Shown: in pieces, positions 35,251 through 47,305 of the stretch | How positions within the stretch are numbered: position 1 is the first letter of the stretch | Layout: each line of letters opens with the position of its first letter | Source of the DNA: Amphirosellinia nigrospora | Taxonomy: Eukaryota > Ascomycota > Sordariomycetes > Xylariales > Xylariaceae | NCBI GenBank assembly: GCA_004123355.1 | Contig: SCHM01000002.1 | Coordinates: 8,219,569 to 8,283,568 of the forward strand | DNA: 64,000 nucleotides | Direction of reading: 5' to 3' | Program-made: the position numbers and the translations under genes | The notes under the pieces: generated by a model | The model's input: only the letters and a program-made list of their open reading frames with translations | Told to the model about the DNA's origin: nothing | Databases searched by the model: none

Positions 35251-36038
35251 ATGGCGCAAGGAGAAATATCCTGTTGTCGATCAATATCGAGGCATTCACG
35301 ATCTCACGGTCGTGATCGTCACCACCATGAAATCTGCCACTGTAGCGATGAAGCCAAGAGGTCAATTGTTTATGCTACCAAGGACTGGGGCTTTGATGGA
35401 ATAATCCAGGACCTAGCGCCCATCATTTCCGCTTGGTCTGAGCCCCTGTTAGACACCCAGGGGCGGTTCCGGTACCAGGCACGGGTGACACCGAATGGCA
35501 AGACGAGCCCAAGATCAGCAAGTTTACTTCTAATGGATTCTAGGTTACCAATGGTCCATTTCAGGCTCGGGTTCTGGGACCAACCCTCACTTTCTGCCTT
35601 CCGCCCCGAATCCTAGCAGTGTCTATCCTCTAGGGACTCTTGCCGTTACTTATCCTGCCGGTTCTTACGTAGCCAGACAGCCTGCTCAAAGCCAACCACA
35701 GGTTACAACGCATCGAATACCGGGGGAAAGATTGCCGTCCCCGTCGCCAATGATGAAAGTAAAGATTATAACTTCGAAGAATACTACGAAGAAGAGCGGC
35801 CGCTCCATGACAAAAGTGCACGCAAACCAAACGCGTCATCGCATGATCACCGAAACAAGGGAAGAGAGAGGCAGCGTCGTCACCGTAGCCATAGCCATCA
35901 TCATCCATTACATCACCACCGTCGAAGCCGAAGCCACAAAGAGAATGACCATCAGAAGCATACAGACCGTGGGCATGATTCGACGCCTCATTCAAAAGTT
36001 CACGATTGGCTATATAACTCCAAGTATACGGATGGATG
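35251..36038 (+). CDS. Hypothetical His/Arg/Ser-rich protein, reading frame interrupted
   Basis: From the ATG at 35251 (MAQGEISCCRSISRHSRSHG) a frame runs to about 35,560 and includes DWGFDGIIQDLAPIISAW. A second phase then gives a Pro/Ser-rich part (FLPSAPNPSSVYPLGTLAV), and from about 35,773 the first phase resumes with an acidic patch (EEYYEEERPLHDKS) and a His/Arg/Ser-rich tail ending VHDWLYNSKYTDG at 36038. The ordered composition across the pieces suggests one protein, disrupted by an intron or by indels like those in neighbouring genes. I do not recognise the family. The 300-codon antisense frame 35630-36541 is a shadow of the low-complexity tail. Confidence 0.4.
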
Positions 36039-38563
36039 AATGCCAACGGAGCCCCTTTAGAGAGAGGATGATTATTACGCATTATGTCGAAGAAAAGTGC
36101 AGGAGAATTTTGTTCTCTAGCTCCATAGAGGTATCCCGATTTACACTGGCGCGACAACGTCTTCGGAATTAAGAATAATATGTATATAGCCAAGACTAGC
36201 CTACGAAGGGGTCGATACTTCTTCGCACGACCATGACGGTTTTTGTCCGTCCCATAGTTGGCTCCTAATGAGATCGTAAAGGCGTCGATTACAGCGATTC
36301 CTCCGAAGTACATCGCTGGCTTGGGCTGTAAAGGTTCTGATTTCCCGCCCAGTCCGTATTTCAACTCGCGGCGACGTAGTGCTTGATCGAATTGACAATC
36401 CCTATCAGTGCGAGCTAGTGCCACTTGTGATACATCCCATACTCCAAGCAATCGGCTCCATGCGAGCTGTGATCTTCGCAGACTAGGTTCGGACAATAGG
36501 GCGTTTCGACGTAGTCGGAGTCGCAGGATGTTCTCCAGCAATACACGGCCTCTCCATTCAAGGGCCGCGGCCGCACGTCAAGCAATAATACCACCAACGC
36601 CACGCGTGACACATTTCGTTGCCTGAGGGTAGTTTTTATATAGTTGGGAGATGTGGATTCTTTTGGGCTGACTCGTCAAGAGCATGTGACTCGGGCTACT
36701 CTTTCTGCGATTAGCGAGCCATGGAAGACATGAGAAGAGATAGTATTACCATGATCACTGTATATGTCTCTTCAGGCCGGGCCGTCTTATTAACGTGATG
36801 ATAGCCTCGTCAAGCTTGAGAGGCTCAAGCGAGGGTAGAGAGCTCTCTAGCGACATTTTGAAAGCTTCCTGAACTGGCAAAACGAATTGAGAGGCGGTTG
36901 ATATCTGTGTGATGGCCACATAAAGGATTTGGAGGCACGACGTTCAGACATCGGGCCATTTCAGAATATATACAATATAAGCCTTCTCGCCGCCCCTGGC
37001 CCTCATCTGCTCATTCTATGATGTCCTCATCTAAGCCGTACCCCATCTCCATCTCATGCAGGCAGAGGCAGGGGGAGTGTCGCCGAGGGGCGCGCCCAAG
37101 AGGACGAATGGCTAACTGGCTAGAGCAGATGCATAGGCACAGCATACGATGCAAGATGAGCAAAGATGCCCAACAGTCATGGAAATCGCACGGTTGTCAG
37201 GCCACCATCAAACGGGCTAAGCACGCTACCCTCGGCCAGTCGCGGTGGTGGAAGCATTGTCGCCACCTCGGCACGGGTAAGTAACATTCTTTTCCCCGTG
37301 TGAAAGTATCCTACTGTGGGATCTGGACGGTACTTAATGTTTGACCCTGGCCTGGGAAGAAAAGGTACACTGGTCTCGGTCAGGTTTGCGGCATTAACAT
37401 GTGGTGATCGCAAGTCAACAGCTGAATAGGTATAGTACAAAGTATAGACTCGGTCTGACCTAATAAAGCGCGGCTAGACCCAGGCAGGCAGTATCGATTA
37501 GCCGGCTGCAAGCACTTTACACCAGTCGAATGAATCTAGCTTCATATGGACTAGCGTTTTGTTACCCCGGCCCGGAGCGCTAAGGGGATCCACGTCGGCA
37601 GCCAAGACTCCTCTTATTGTTTGCACGTGGTCAAAGCTAAAATCACCCCTACCTCTTAAGATGCCGAGATAGAGGTATCTTACGTGCTCATGTACTCTAC
37701 GCTACGTTCACTCGCATAGTAGTGCGTATGTAGTAGATGACGACAGCTGGTTTTGGTTTTAAGGTGCTCATAAATTGTTCGAATTCGAAGCGGCTGGGCC
37801 TGTTGGTGGAAAGGTAATAGCCCTAACCTGCCGTTCAACGTTCAACGAAGGGCAGGGAGGGGAGGAGGGGTCATCTGCATTGGTAGGTAGTGGGCATGTT
37901 GTGAAAACTGACTCTAATAACTCATATAGGGATCTACCTACTAGGTAAGTAGGATTGTGTTGGCTTGATGAAACTGAATGGATAAATACGACACATAGGC
38001 AGATTAGCCTTGCTGCTCCTCGTTCTAGCGATTCGACCACCATTTCCTCGCTGGAGCTGGTTCATCCTAGGCCTCAATGTAACAGAAGGGATGACGTAGC
38101 ACCTTTAAAACGTGTTCAGTTAACTTCTCGCCGATTCCTGCGCCTAAACTGTGCCAACAGGGTAAAGACATAATATATGATATAAAAAGATAATAATAAT
38201 TAAAGGATTGATGTTGCTTATGGTGGTGTATCGAGGACGTTCGCCTCAGCCACCAAGTGAGAACGGGCGGCTCTTCAATTGAAGCGGAATCAATGTCTCA
38301 GATGCCCCATGGAATATCGTACCCAAATTGTCGGTAACAGTTGTCGCACAAACAATGATTGACAGGAACATCCTAGAACGCGAAATCAGATGAACTTGTA
38401 CTAGTATATCGGATTCAATGTCGGTAAGCTCCCAGCAATACGTAACCTAGTAGTACAAGACGGCCACTACACATAAAGGGTACCGTACCATCGTAACCAC
38501 CCAGGCAGCGTTGGGCCTATAAGGTATTGTATTGAAGATTTCATTGATGTTGGGTTTTGAACA
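36039..38563. other. 2.5-kb region without a supported gene
   Basis: It contains overlapping short frames such as 36408-36626 and 37018-37284 (plus), and 37177-37440 and 37768-38043 (minus), none with a domain. A TACCTACTAGGTAAGTA-type palindromic sequence lies at about 37,934-37,952. No RNA gene or repeat recognised. Confidence 0.4.
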
Positions 38564-39108
38564 TTGTCACAAACGCACCTAATTCAATCTGTGTGCATTT
38601 CTGTAGGTAGTAGGAGAGATATACCTCCAGCCGTACCGCCTACTTCCACCGAAAGCAACCTTCAGGGAAGGTTGTGTGGCCCTCTCTCAGTACCCAGCGT
38701 CTGCCCTCCAAGTGCAAAATGGAAGGTATCCGCTATCGCTAGCTACTGCTGTGCCTATTTAGGTGCTACAAGTACCTGCCTCCCATGCACACATGTGGGA
38801 GCATCTTCTGTAACTTCCCAGTCTTATCGAGAAAGCATCACCAGACCCTCCAAAAATTGGTGGATTCTTCAGCTAACAGTCATGGCCCCGCACTCCCACA
38901 TCACCTGCATTTGGTGGCCTACACCAGCCGAACCGATCGACTTCTGGACTGCCAATGTTCACATTTGTCACCGCTCGTACATCAATTTCCCTTCAGCAGC
39001 ACTACCACCAGCAATTACTGGCTCGCGTCTGTCTACACAACCTCTCGTCGGCATAGCATTATTGAGTTCTTCACAAGCTCTTCATACGTTAAACGTCGCC
39101 TTTGGTAG

Positions 39109-39476
39109 CTGTCTTCCCCATCCTACCCGGCTGTCCACGTTGCACTGCACCGTCATCTCTCCGCCCTCGGTGTTGCTGGCACTCAATCAAGGCGACGGAA
39201 GATCGTGTGCTTGCTTGCATCGAGTCATATCATCATAGGCTTTGGATCCGTACTGATTTCCATTGTCACCAAGGCGTGGGCCGCCATCACTGGTTTGCTC
39301 TGCCAGTTCAACATTCAGTGAGTATCCTACGATTTCTGTCCTTCATTTATCCCGCCATTTGAGGGACGTAAATACTACCCAATATAGACGACATCTAGTG
39401 TGCTTCGTGGGTCGGAGACCAGCTGACCTCCTTACATGCTCAATGATCGATTGGCATCTTCTTGTCTTGCGTGGAT
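39109..39476 (+). CDS. Possible exon pair of an unrecognised membrane protein
   Basis: Frame 39109-39317 begins just after a TAG that would serve as a splice acceptor and ends at CA|GTGAGT, a good donor. An acceptor (ACCCAATATAG) at about 39,388 continues the frame in phase (RHLVCFVGRRPADLL) to a stop at about 39,476. The first exon encodes a hydrophobic stretch (IVCLLASSHIIIGFGSVLI) that could span a membrane. No upstream exon with a start codon is evident, although frames between 38564 and 39108 are open. Treat as a tentative partial gene. Confidence 0.2.
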
Positions 39477-39669
39477 AGACGCAATAAGATTTTCTTGTGC
39501 TGCGCTATTGTAACCTTGAAGCTTACTTTTAGTGATGATAGGTCAAACTCGACCCCCGTTAGCCCTCGGCCACGTAGTTGCTGTACCAAACCTCGCCTTC
39601 TAGAACTCGTTCCGGGACAGCAGTTAATCATAGTGACGCCACCACGAAGACACAGCTCGGTGAACCCAT

Positions 39670-41114
39670 ATGTCGCCCTCCAAGCGAGGGCCGCGCCAGC
39701 TAAGGGCTGCGAGGACAAGAGCAGATGGTGTCAGCCTTGGGAACCTGGGCGAGCAGGAGCCGTCGGCAGGGGCCATTCCCGACCCGCAGCTCTCAGAGTC
39801 TACGCATGCCAATGAAGAAATCGAGGAGATGGAAACCAACAGTAGTGCTCTCATGATTACACCTCAAGCTGCTGGGCCTTCGAACGCCTTGTTCGGAACT
39901 GCAGACTTCTCTCGGCCCGTAACACGATCTGCGAGAAAAGGTTATTTTGACACTATTCTTGTTGAGAGCCCATCAAGCCAGAGTGAAGCGCAAAATAGAC
40001 TGCGTCTTCTCACTACTAGAAACGGCGGTCTGACGGAAACCGCTTCACATCTTGAGGAGGCTGAAGACATTGATTATGGACCTATTGAAGAGGGTACTGA
40101 AGAGAACGTCGAAGAGGAGTATGAGAGACCTCAAGTCCAAAACGCACCATCGGGGCCGCCTAATGACGGATTGGGGAAAGGCCGACCAACAGTTGGTGGC
40201 CTCCGTGTCTGTCGTCGATCAGATCGTATTCGCCAGCTTCAAAACGCTCGAGAACTATCCCATCGACAGCATTATCAGCTATTCCGAGCAATAATCGTAT
40301 TCGGAAGAAGCGGAAGAGAAATTCGGCAAAGACGAACGTGGTTATCAAACCACCACGCCGTCGCTCGGCTCGATTAGCAAAGCCTTTAGACGTATTCCAT
40401 AAGTACCCGGACCTCCCACCTGAACTCCAATTGATGATCTGGGAAGCTGCGATCCAGCCCCGTTTGGCGTATATCTGCAACAGGTATTCGAATTTGGATC
40501 ATGCCAATAAATTCGGAGTACAGAACAAAATTCCACCTTGGTTCATGGCATGCAGAAAGTCGGTATATATTGCCAGGCAATGTTACCAGAAAATGTTTGG
40601 ACAGAATGGCATGGCTATCAATCCGTCAATCGGGATTCCTTTGCGTGACCAGGATATCAATCCTTTCGTTGACATTGTTATTTTTGAGCCATGTCACAAT
40701 GGATGTAGAGCTCAATGGTGCGCTCAACAATACCGCCGGGAAGACCGCGTTGCAGTCCGAAAGCTCGCAGTGCAGGTTGATTCTCCGCACCTCCCTGTAA
40801 TCTCAGAGCCCGGCTGGGCCACGATTTCAAGGTCATGGCCTAACGTGAACACGCTTTTCATGATGAAACAAGCAATTAGGGGGCTAGATCAGAGTGATAA
40901 AGCCATGATCCGAATCAAAGAAGGGGATCATGAGCTAAGTCTGCGTAAGCTGTTCGAGGCGTGGAAGAAAGGGCCTGGGAAGGATGAGGCGTTGGCCACC
41001 CTAGAGTTTGTCCGGATCGTCGAACAAGAACCGGAGACCAAGAATATCAGGGACCGCTATCGGTCGGTAGAAGATCGCAAGACTGGTCTTGTCGAGGACA
41101 TTATTCTTGGTTAG
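39670..41114 (+). CDS. 2EXR-domain protein (F-box-like fungal family)
   Basis: The ATG at 39670 starts a Ser/Glu-rich N-terminal region (MSPSKRGPRQLRAARTRADG). After a frame change between about 40,270 and 40,340 the protein continues with a basic RIRKKRKRNSAKT stretch (possible nuclear signal) and then FHKYPDLPPELQLMIWEAAI, the characteristic 2EXR motif of large Pezizomycotina families. The rest (FVDIVIFEPCHNGCRAQWC; LRKLFEAWKKGPG) runs to a TAG at 41114. Function is unknown for the family. The frame change could be a short unrecognised intron or an indel; no canonical branch point is seen there. Confidence 0.65.
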
Positions 41115-41117
41115 TGT

Positions 41118-42221
41118 TTTAACACTGGCACTGATCCTGGTTTCCAAGGCACTCCCCATATCTTGTGCCGGCGACTCTATAAGGATATGGATTAGAAACG
41201 AAGGCTACAGGAAAGGACATAGGAATTTCATTTTATGATACCCCTTCTACGAAGTTACGCAGTGTTGACGATTGTCTGATCTCTGGACGGTCTGACATAT
41301 ATCAGGGGGGCGATATTTCGAATTCGAGGGTAATGGTGAAAGGGTCATATGGAGTTATGGTTTTAAGATGTTATCATGTTATCGTGCGGAGGAGAGGAAA
41401 GCACGGTATTATGCCTTATGTAGCTCAAAGTCGCTCTGCAAATAGGAAAAAAGAAGAAGAAGAAGAAGACTTTGCAAATATCGGATAGAAATCGGTACAA
41501 CTAATACTTCCATATGTAACCAGCCACATGGCTAAATTGTGGCTTTTTCACAGGCACCCATCCAGCTTACCTCACACAGTTAGCTTCGCATTTAACGATC
41601 GAACCAATAAGAAGGGGCACGAGCTTCCTGACTCACTACTTAAGTACCTAGGTTGGCTTGGCCAGACCCGGTTAGTAAGGATAAGCCCACTGTTGAGGCA
41701 GTTGGTTGCCTTGTCTGCCTGATCTGCCTGAGTCTGCCTAAGAACAATTGTCCAACGACGGACACGGAACTACATATATCTAGGTAGGCAGTGATGGGAC
41801 TGGTGACTCCTCGTATATCGACGTAAATTGAAGGAAGGGCGATAGCTGTGACAGGCTTGATCTATATATCATAGATTAAAGAATGGGCGGAATGTCGTCA
41901 CCTCATATGCATGAAGTGAATTACTCTAAGAAGGGAGGCCAGACTTGGCAACACCTTGCATACAGGCAGGTACCTACTTGTGTAGGCACCTACCTGTGCC
42001 TAGAGGTAGGACCTACATTAAACATTTAAATCCCTTTACTTTACCCTCTTGTTCTGCCTCACACACGTACCACTACAACCGTTACCTCATCATTTCCGTT
42101 TGTGGTCAGCGAGGCCAGTCAAGATCGAACTTTAGCCTTACTTACTATACTCATTCGTCTTTACCAACTTTCATTATCTGAGCACCATTTTACCTACAGC
42201 CCCTCACTCCACCGAGAAAAA
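41118..42221. promoter_or_regulatory. 1.1-kb intergenic region with (GAA)n tract and AGGTA-type inverted repeat
   Basis: A short GAA/AAG repeat lies at 41,450-41,470. At 41,967-42,016 there is a dense cluster of CAGGTACCTAC and GTAGGCACCTACCTG in opposite orientations, able to form a hairpin. This sits about 200 bp upstream of the AAA ATPase start. No gene is seen. Confidence 0.5.
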
Positions 42222-44512
42222 TGACGAGCATCATAGATAAGTTGCGGAGGGACATGATGTTGACCAGAAAGAAGCTGGGACAGATGTGGAAGGGAAGGTA
42301 ACAGTTGGAATGATCTGTCAGAGGAAGGACCTTTACCAGAAGATCGACAAATACAACAAAGCTACTTGGACGGGGGAGATCCTGGATGACCTTGAAGAAG
42401 CTGCTGAAGACGAGGAATCTGAAAAATATGCACTCTTGGTTCGCAATAGTAAGTCACGCTATTATGTCTACACCTTTTACATTTGACATGGTGCTGATAC
42501 CTAATAGAAAAGAGTTATGACTCCCGCAAGAAGCTCGAAGTTGATAGCATCGTCATTCAAAGTCCGCTTCTCAAGAACGTCCTACACGACGTACTGAAGG
42601 ACTACCCCGGTGTCACGACCACCCTGTCGCGGCTCACCTTCTCCGCGCCATTCAAGCCTTTCATCCACCGTCAACAACAGCTACTCGCGGCCTTGAACGG
42701 CAACTACGATGAAAAGACCAAGGGCCACCTGGCGTTGTTGAACGATGTTCTGTATGGTGAACTGAAGGATGTTATCGCCGCAACTGAGGATTACATCAAG
42801 AACAAGGTGATTACTTACGAGCATATCTGGACCATCTTTCAACCGGGGTATTGTCTATGCCAAACGATTCGGCAAACCTATCGCAGTGCGTCTTGTTGAC
42901 GGCCAGTTTATCGATCAGTGAGTATTTCTGAGTGTTTTGATCCTCGATTTGGCAAAATCTGAGTGTGCTTCTATCCTATATACTCATCCATGTCCCCCAA
43001 ATACCTTATTACGAGTCGGTCGCTTTTTACTATCAACGGCAGTTGCTAACTCTTAATCTTTGCAGTCAAAAGCTAGGCCCATGTTTTCAAGTAAAATGTG
43101 ATAGGGTCGACTGGGATGGTACACGTTTCGGCTATGATATGTCATCGCAATTCATCACCCCTTTCGAGGGGACGACACCCATTACCGAGCTAGAATGTTT
43201 CCCACTATCCTATCACCCGGAAGAGGAGAGCATCAAAGAAAAGCTCATCGCCCGAGGCCGCAAGTTTGAAAAGCTGGCTGGCTATCACTACAAGTCATAC
43301 AGAGGCTCGGCGATCGAGACCACTCGCTTCGGGCAAACACTGATCTCCGTTGATGGGCGCATCATAGTTGATGCATACTCACAGAAGGGAATACTTGGCA
43401 ACGGTTATACCTCAAGTCACTTGACCGTTCTCCGAACATGATGAATATTCCAGTTCGAGACAATCACGATTGGTCGGGAGGCGGCTCGGAGTACTCCAGT
43501 GAAGACGAGGATATCTGTGGCCCCACGGCTAAGCGCCGCCGCCCCCTTACCGAGGAGCAACTCCTTATTTGTGTAAGAACCCTCGGAATCATTTCATCCC
43601 CATTTTATTAAATTCCGGAGAAAAAGACCCCCTTTTTGAACTGGATAGCCAGATAAAACCATCATCAACCACACTCAGAACTGCCCTAACTAACACTGAG
43701 TATTCTAGACGTCAGTTATCCGTGGATATGCTCTCCGAGCGAAGCTTTGGCTTGAATTCTTTGTCGACTCCGTTAGCGAGATAGCTTTCAACGAGAACGC
43801 TTTTGACTCCCTGGTGTTGCCCGAAGGCAATAAATCGCTGATCCTCGCCATTGCCGAAGCGCAGGTCAAGAACAAGAATGTCTTCGACGACGTCATTGCC
43901 GGGAAGGGGCGAGGTATAATCATCCTGTTATCGGGTGGCCCTGGTATCGGAAAGACCCTGACGGCCGAGTCCGTCGCCGAGCACTTGCGAGTCCCCCTTT
44001 ATATGATGGGCGCTGGTGACCTCGGCACTAGTTCCAATGAAGTCGAGAGGGCCTAAGCGGGTCCTGAACATGGTGGCGAAATGGAACGCGGTATTGCTGC
44101 TCGATGAATGTGACGTCTTCCTCGAGGCTCGTAGCACGGACAATCTTGACCGGAACCGCATCGTCTCTATTTTCCTGCGCACGCTCGAATACTACGAGGG
44201 CCTCTTATTCCTGACGACCAACCGCGTCAAAAACATGGATCCGGCGTTCAATAGCAGAATCCACTTCCGCCTTGCGTATCCAGATCTAAATGAAGCGACG
44301 AGAAAAACGGTGTGGACTGGTTTTCTGGACCGCCAGCAGGGTGGTCACGACCTAAGCGAAGAAGATTTGACGAATTTAGCGAAGATTGACATCAATGGGC
44401 GTGTTATTAAGAATGTCATCAGATCTGCCGCCCTTCTGGCTGTGCACAAGGATGAGAATTAGGCATCCAGCACCTCAAAACCGTTCTGGAGAGCGATGGA
44501 CATGATATTTAA
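42222..44512 (+). CDS. Fungal AAA+ ATPase with DUF7025-type N-terminal region, frame disrupted
   Basis: Introns at 42449-42507, 42918-43065 and 43573-43708 have good donors and acceptors. The N-terminal half (TYEHIWTIFQPG, RFGKPIAVRLVDGQF, GYHYKSYRGSAI, GRIIVDAY) matches the domain found before the AAA module in a large group of Pezizomycotina ATPases; LTEEQLLIC and VIRGYALRAKLWLEFFVD lead into the ATPase. Walker A is GGPGIGKTLTAES, Walker B VLLLDECDVFLE, and the arginine-finger region LTTNRVKNMDPAFNSRIH. The frame changes near the start (about 42,250), at 42,846, near 43,430, at 44,054-44,060 (Walker A to Walker B linker) and at 44,460; the last extends the protein to TAA at 44510-44512 (IQHLKTVLESDGHDI). 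Substrate unknown. The ATG at 42222 is provisional. Confidence 0.7.
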
Positions 44513-45086
44513 GGCTAGGTGTTTGATGGGTACCTGGAATACCCCGACCAAACGCCCGCAGACTGGGAATTGAGCAAGGAACATAGAGAGAGGTTACTAA
44601 GGTAGATCTCGGTTGAGATAAGGGACAACGGTGGTTTATATAGCTTGGTCCTTGCTACGATCCTACGATAAAGGTCTTCGTAGTAACGCTCCGTAGAATA
44701 AATTAGATAGATGTCAGTGTAGCGTTGGCAAGGCCCCTTTCAGGGCTTGTCCCAAAGTAAATAACTAGATTAGCGGTATACTAAACATGGCATACCTACT
44801 CCTGTGTTGAAGTTATGTTTATTGGCCCTCACGCATAGCACGCTTACTAGACATATGCCAGATCAAAGAGTTCACTTATTTTTAGCACACTTATTGATGA
44901 GCAGAGCACTCAATAATATCGTAAAACTGACTTCATATACACCCCTTCTAGACACAACTTGGTCTATCATCTGCGTCATACCACTTGCTCTCAATCTTAA
45001 AAGTGTAGGTGTCTAGAACCATATCATCCCTTATCAATAAACCCCAAAGTTAACTTGGGGGAGAGCCCTCACGCGAGATAGCGTGA
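44513..45086. other. Intergenic region between convergent genes
   Basis: 570 bp between the 3' ends of the AAA ATPase (plus) and the AA12-like gene (minus). One 70-codon frame at 44804-45016 without a domain. Otherwise nothing. Confidence 0.5.
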
Positions 45087-46691
45087 TTATTTCTTGGACA
45101 GAATATAGATCTCGCCCTCTGCAGCATTGTCGCTTCCGACGAAGAGGCCACGTCCAGCCGGGTCCCTAGGGATCACACGTAATTAGCACTACACAAATCA
45201 TACTCCCCCCTCTCTACGAAAATCGCAATTGACGAGACTAGGGTGGACTTACCAGGCAGCGGCGGTGAGGCGGATGCAGTTGCTCTGCGTCAGGCCGTTG
45301 GCGGTGCAGCCGCCGGGGTTGGGGGCGGAGAAGATGTCCTTGTAGCCGGTCATGCTGTCGGCGGGGGCGACGGGGTCGTAGGCGCCCGTGTCGAGCCTGG
45401 TGAAGGGCACCTCGACGACCTTGAAGCCCGTCGGCGGCTGGCGGTCCCACGACCCGTGGAAGGTCACGTACATGTTGGTCGCGTTGGCATCGAAGGCGTT
45501 CCAGATGGGCGCGCTGTGCGCCGCGAACGTCAGCCGCGGCGCCTTCGACTTGCTCGCGCAGTCGGCGTCGCTCGTCACCCCGTTCCCCCCGCCAGCATGA
45601 ACTGGCCCCCGTCTTCAGACCCTTGCTGCTGAACGGCGTCGGGCTCCACACGCTGAAGCAGGTCGGGTAGCCGTACCAGTTGTCTCGGGCCGTTAAGGGG
45701 TCGCCCACTGCGTGTTGCTGGTTTTAGTATGATGCCGGGGGGTGTTGGGAATCGCTTTCTTCGTATGCTTTAATTAGGGTGGTACTTACGATTGTTGAGC
45801 TTCTCGGCTGGGTTGTCTTGGTGAATGTCCTGGTTGTTGAGCCGGAAGTCCTGCAACACGTTTTGTCAGGGGAAGCACTATAAAGCTCAAAGAGATCATC
45901 ACGCACATCGCCACTGTTCTCGACACCCCATACGATACCGGCTGGGTCTTGAACGAAACCAATCTCGTTTCTTAAACCATACGCGAAGACTTCACCGGCG
46001 GTCTTGTAATTGTGTCCGGCTGCCGGGGCGTTGGTCATGTCGAAGATCTTGATGATAGCACGGCCCGTGGCGGGCTGCGCCGACTGCTGATCGAGGTTGG
46101 CGTTGGATCCGACCTGGACGAGAATCAAGTTGGGCTGCTGCTTGACGACGATGACGTTCCGGGTCGAGTGGATGCCCGAGTCCATGCCCGTGACGGCCGT
46201 CTTCTGGTTGGTGACGGCGCGGGTGGCGGGGTCGTAGGTCCAGGACCAGACGGAGCGCTCGCCACTCGCATACAGCGTCTTGCTGTCGGGGTGAGGGCCA
46301 GGCCGTGGTTCAGCTGGACGTTGCTGATGAGGGTGCTCGTGCTGTTGATGCAGCCGTCGTCGCCAAAGGTGTGCACCGAGATGCCCTTGCCCGCTCCGAC
46401 ACGAGCATGTTCCCGTTGGCGTCCCAGATGACCGTCCGCACGCCCCGGAGCCCGCCCGCGATCTTCATCACCGACCAGCCCGCCGCCACCGTCCCCGGGA
46501 ACCGCAGCGCCGACACGCCGCTGCACGTCGCCGGCAGCGGCAGCTGCTTCACCTCGCCTTGGGCTACACGACTCGGGCGTTAGGGGATGACGACGCAACG
46601 ACCCTGCCTGCATCGCGGGGCGAAGGGGGTTGGATGGCTTACCTGCACCCAGCAGGGCCGCGAAACCCGAGATAATTCCTAGCAGACGCAT
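45087..46691 (-). CDS. Secreted PQQ-dependent sugar dehydrogenase (AA12 / sorbosone dehydrogenase-like), frame disrupted
   Basis: Exons on the minus strand: 46691-46643, 46563-45790, 45707-45253 and 45165-45087, with introns of 79, 82 and 87 bp. Residues 1-16 (MRLLGIISGFAALLGA) form a signal peptide. The beta-propeller follows with VSALRFPGTVAAGWSVMKIA, LNHGLALTP, VGSNANLDQ, FAYGLRNEIGF, NWYGYPTCFSVW, and a C-terminal GLFVGSDNAAEGEIYILSKK. These motifs fit soluble quinoprotein glucose/sorbosone dehydrogenases, which include the AA12 pyranose dehydrogenase of Coprinopsis. No cytochrome or cellulose-binding module is present. The frame needs one extra base at each of five runs (46389-46392, 46288-46291, 45861-45864, 45606-45610, 45585-45590), all homopolymers. 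A GA-rich leader (C/T tract 46,704-46,735 on the plus strand) precedes the start. Confidence 0.8.
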
Positions 46692-47100
46692 CGTGGTGGA
46701 CGGCTTTTCTTCTCTTCTCTTCTCTACTCTACTCTTTCGATTCTGTGAGAGATTACTGGTCAGACGCGGTAAATCACAGAACTCGTCTCATGTGCTGGCT
46801 GGCTGGCCCTCAAACCCATTTAATTCGGCACAAGGTGCCATATTTAGTTTTTTAAAAAGCCCAGCAGCGCGGCCAACGAAAGCCCTTCCCCCGAAAGAAC
46901 TGGCATAACATCATTCGGTGTGAAGGTACTTTGTCGGCAGTGTCGACAGCGTCGCTTTTCATCAATATACGACAGCTTTGGCAAAATTGGCCCCTGACGT
47001 GTTGATTGGTACCGGCAGATTCTGTCGATCGTCATTCAGGGTCCGCCCCTCCCCGTGTAAATGTGCGGGGAGAATTTGCTCTTCGAGGGTAAAAGGTCAA
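46692..47100. promoter_or_regulatory. Upstream region of the AA12-like gene
   Basis: About 400 bp including a C/T repeat close to the start codon. It ends at the transition into the AT-rich block. The 92- and 97-codon plus-strand frames here have no domain. Confidence 0.4.
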
Positions 47101-47262
47101 TCTCATTTATATTACTCGTCGACCGCAGTCGTTAATAAAAAAAAGCTAATAATTGCTGTTTTAAATGAATTTAATGCTCGTAATACATGTTTTATAAGCG
47201 CAAAGAAGAGCAATATTTTAAGCTTTAAATATAATATATTATTATCTGTTGGATTACGCACC

Positions 47263-47305
47263 AACTGGTGATCTAGCTATACATCACTAGATAGATCACC
47301 AGGTT
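47263..47305. repeat. Inverted repeat at the left edge of the AT-rich block
   Basis: CTGGTGATCTA (47265-47275) is the exact inverse of TAGATCACCAG (47292-47302), with a 16-bp spacer; with one bulge the arms extend to AACTGG and CCAGGTT. It may be the end of an element or a cruciform-forming site. Confidence 0.6.

Noticed and set aside
35630-36541. 303-codon minus-strand frame
   Set aside because: Mostly antisense to the His/Arg-rich tail of the plus-strand hypothetical protein; no recognised domain or splice evidence, although it extends past it.
38564-39238. 224-codon plus-strand frame rich in Ser, Cys and Pro
   Set aside because: No domain and unusual composition; overlaps a frame with better splice borders and a membrane-like segment. 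Could contain part of a gene but is not supported.
45243-46583. Plus-strand frames of 92-139 codons under the AA12-like gene
   Set aside because: Shadows of a GC-rich coding region on the minus strand.
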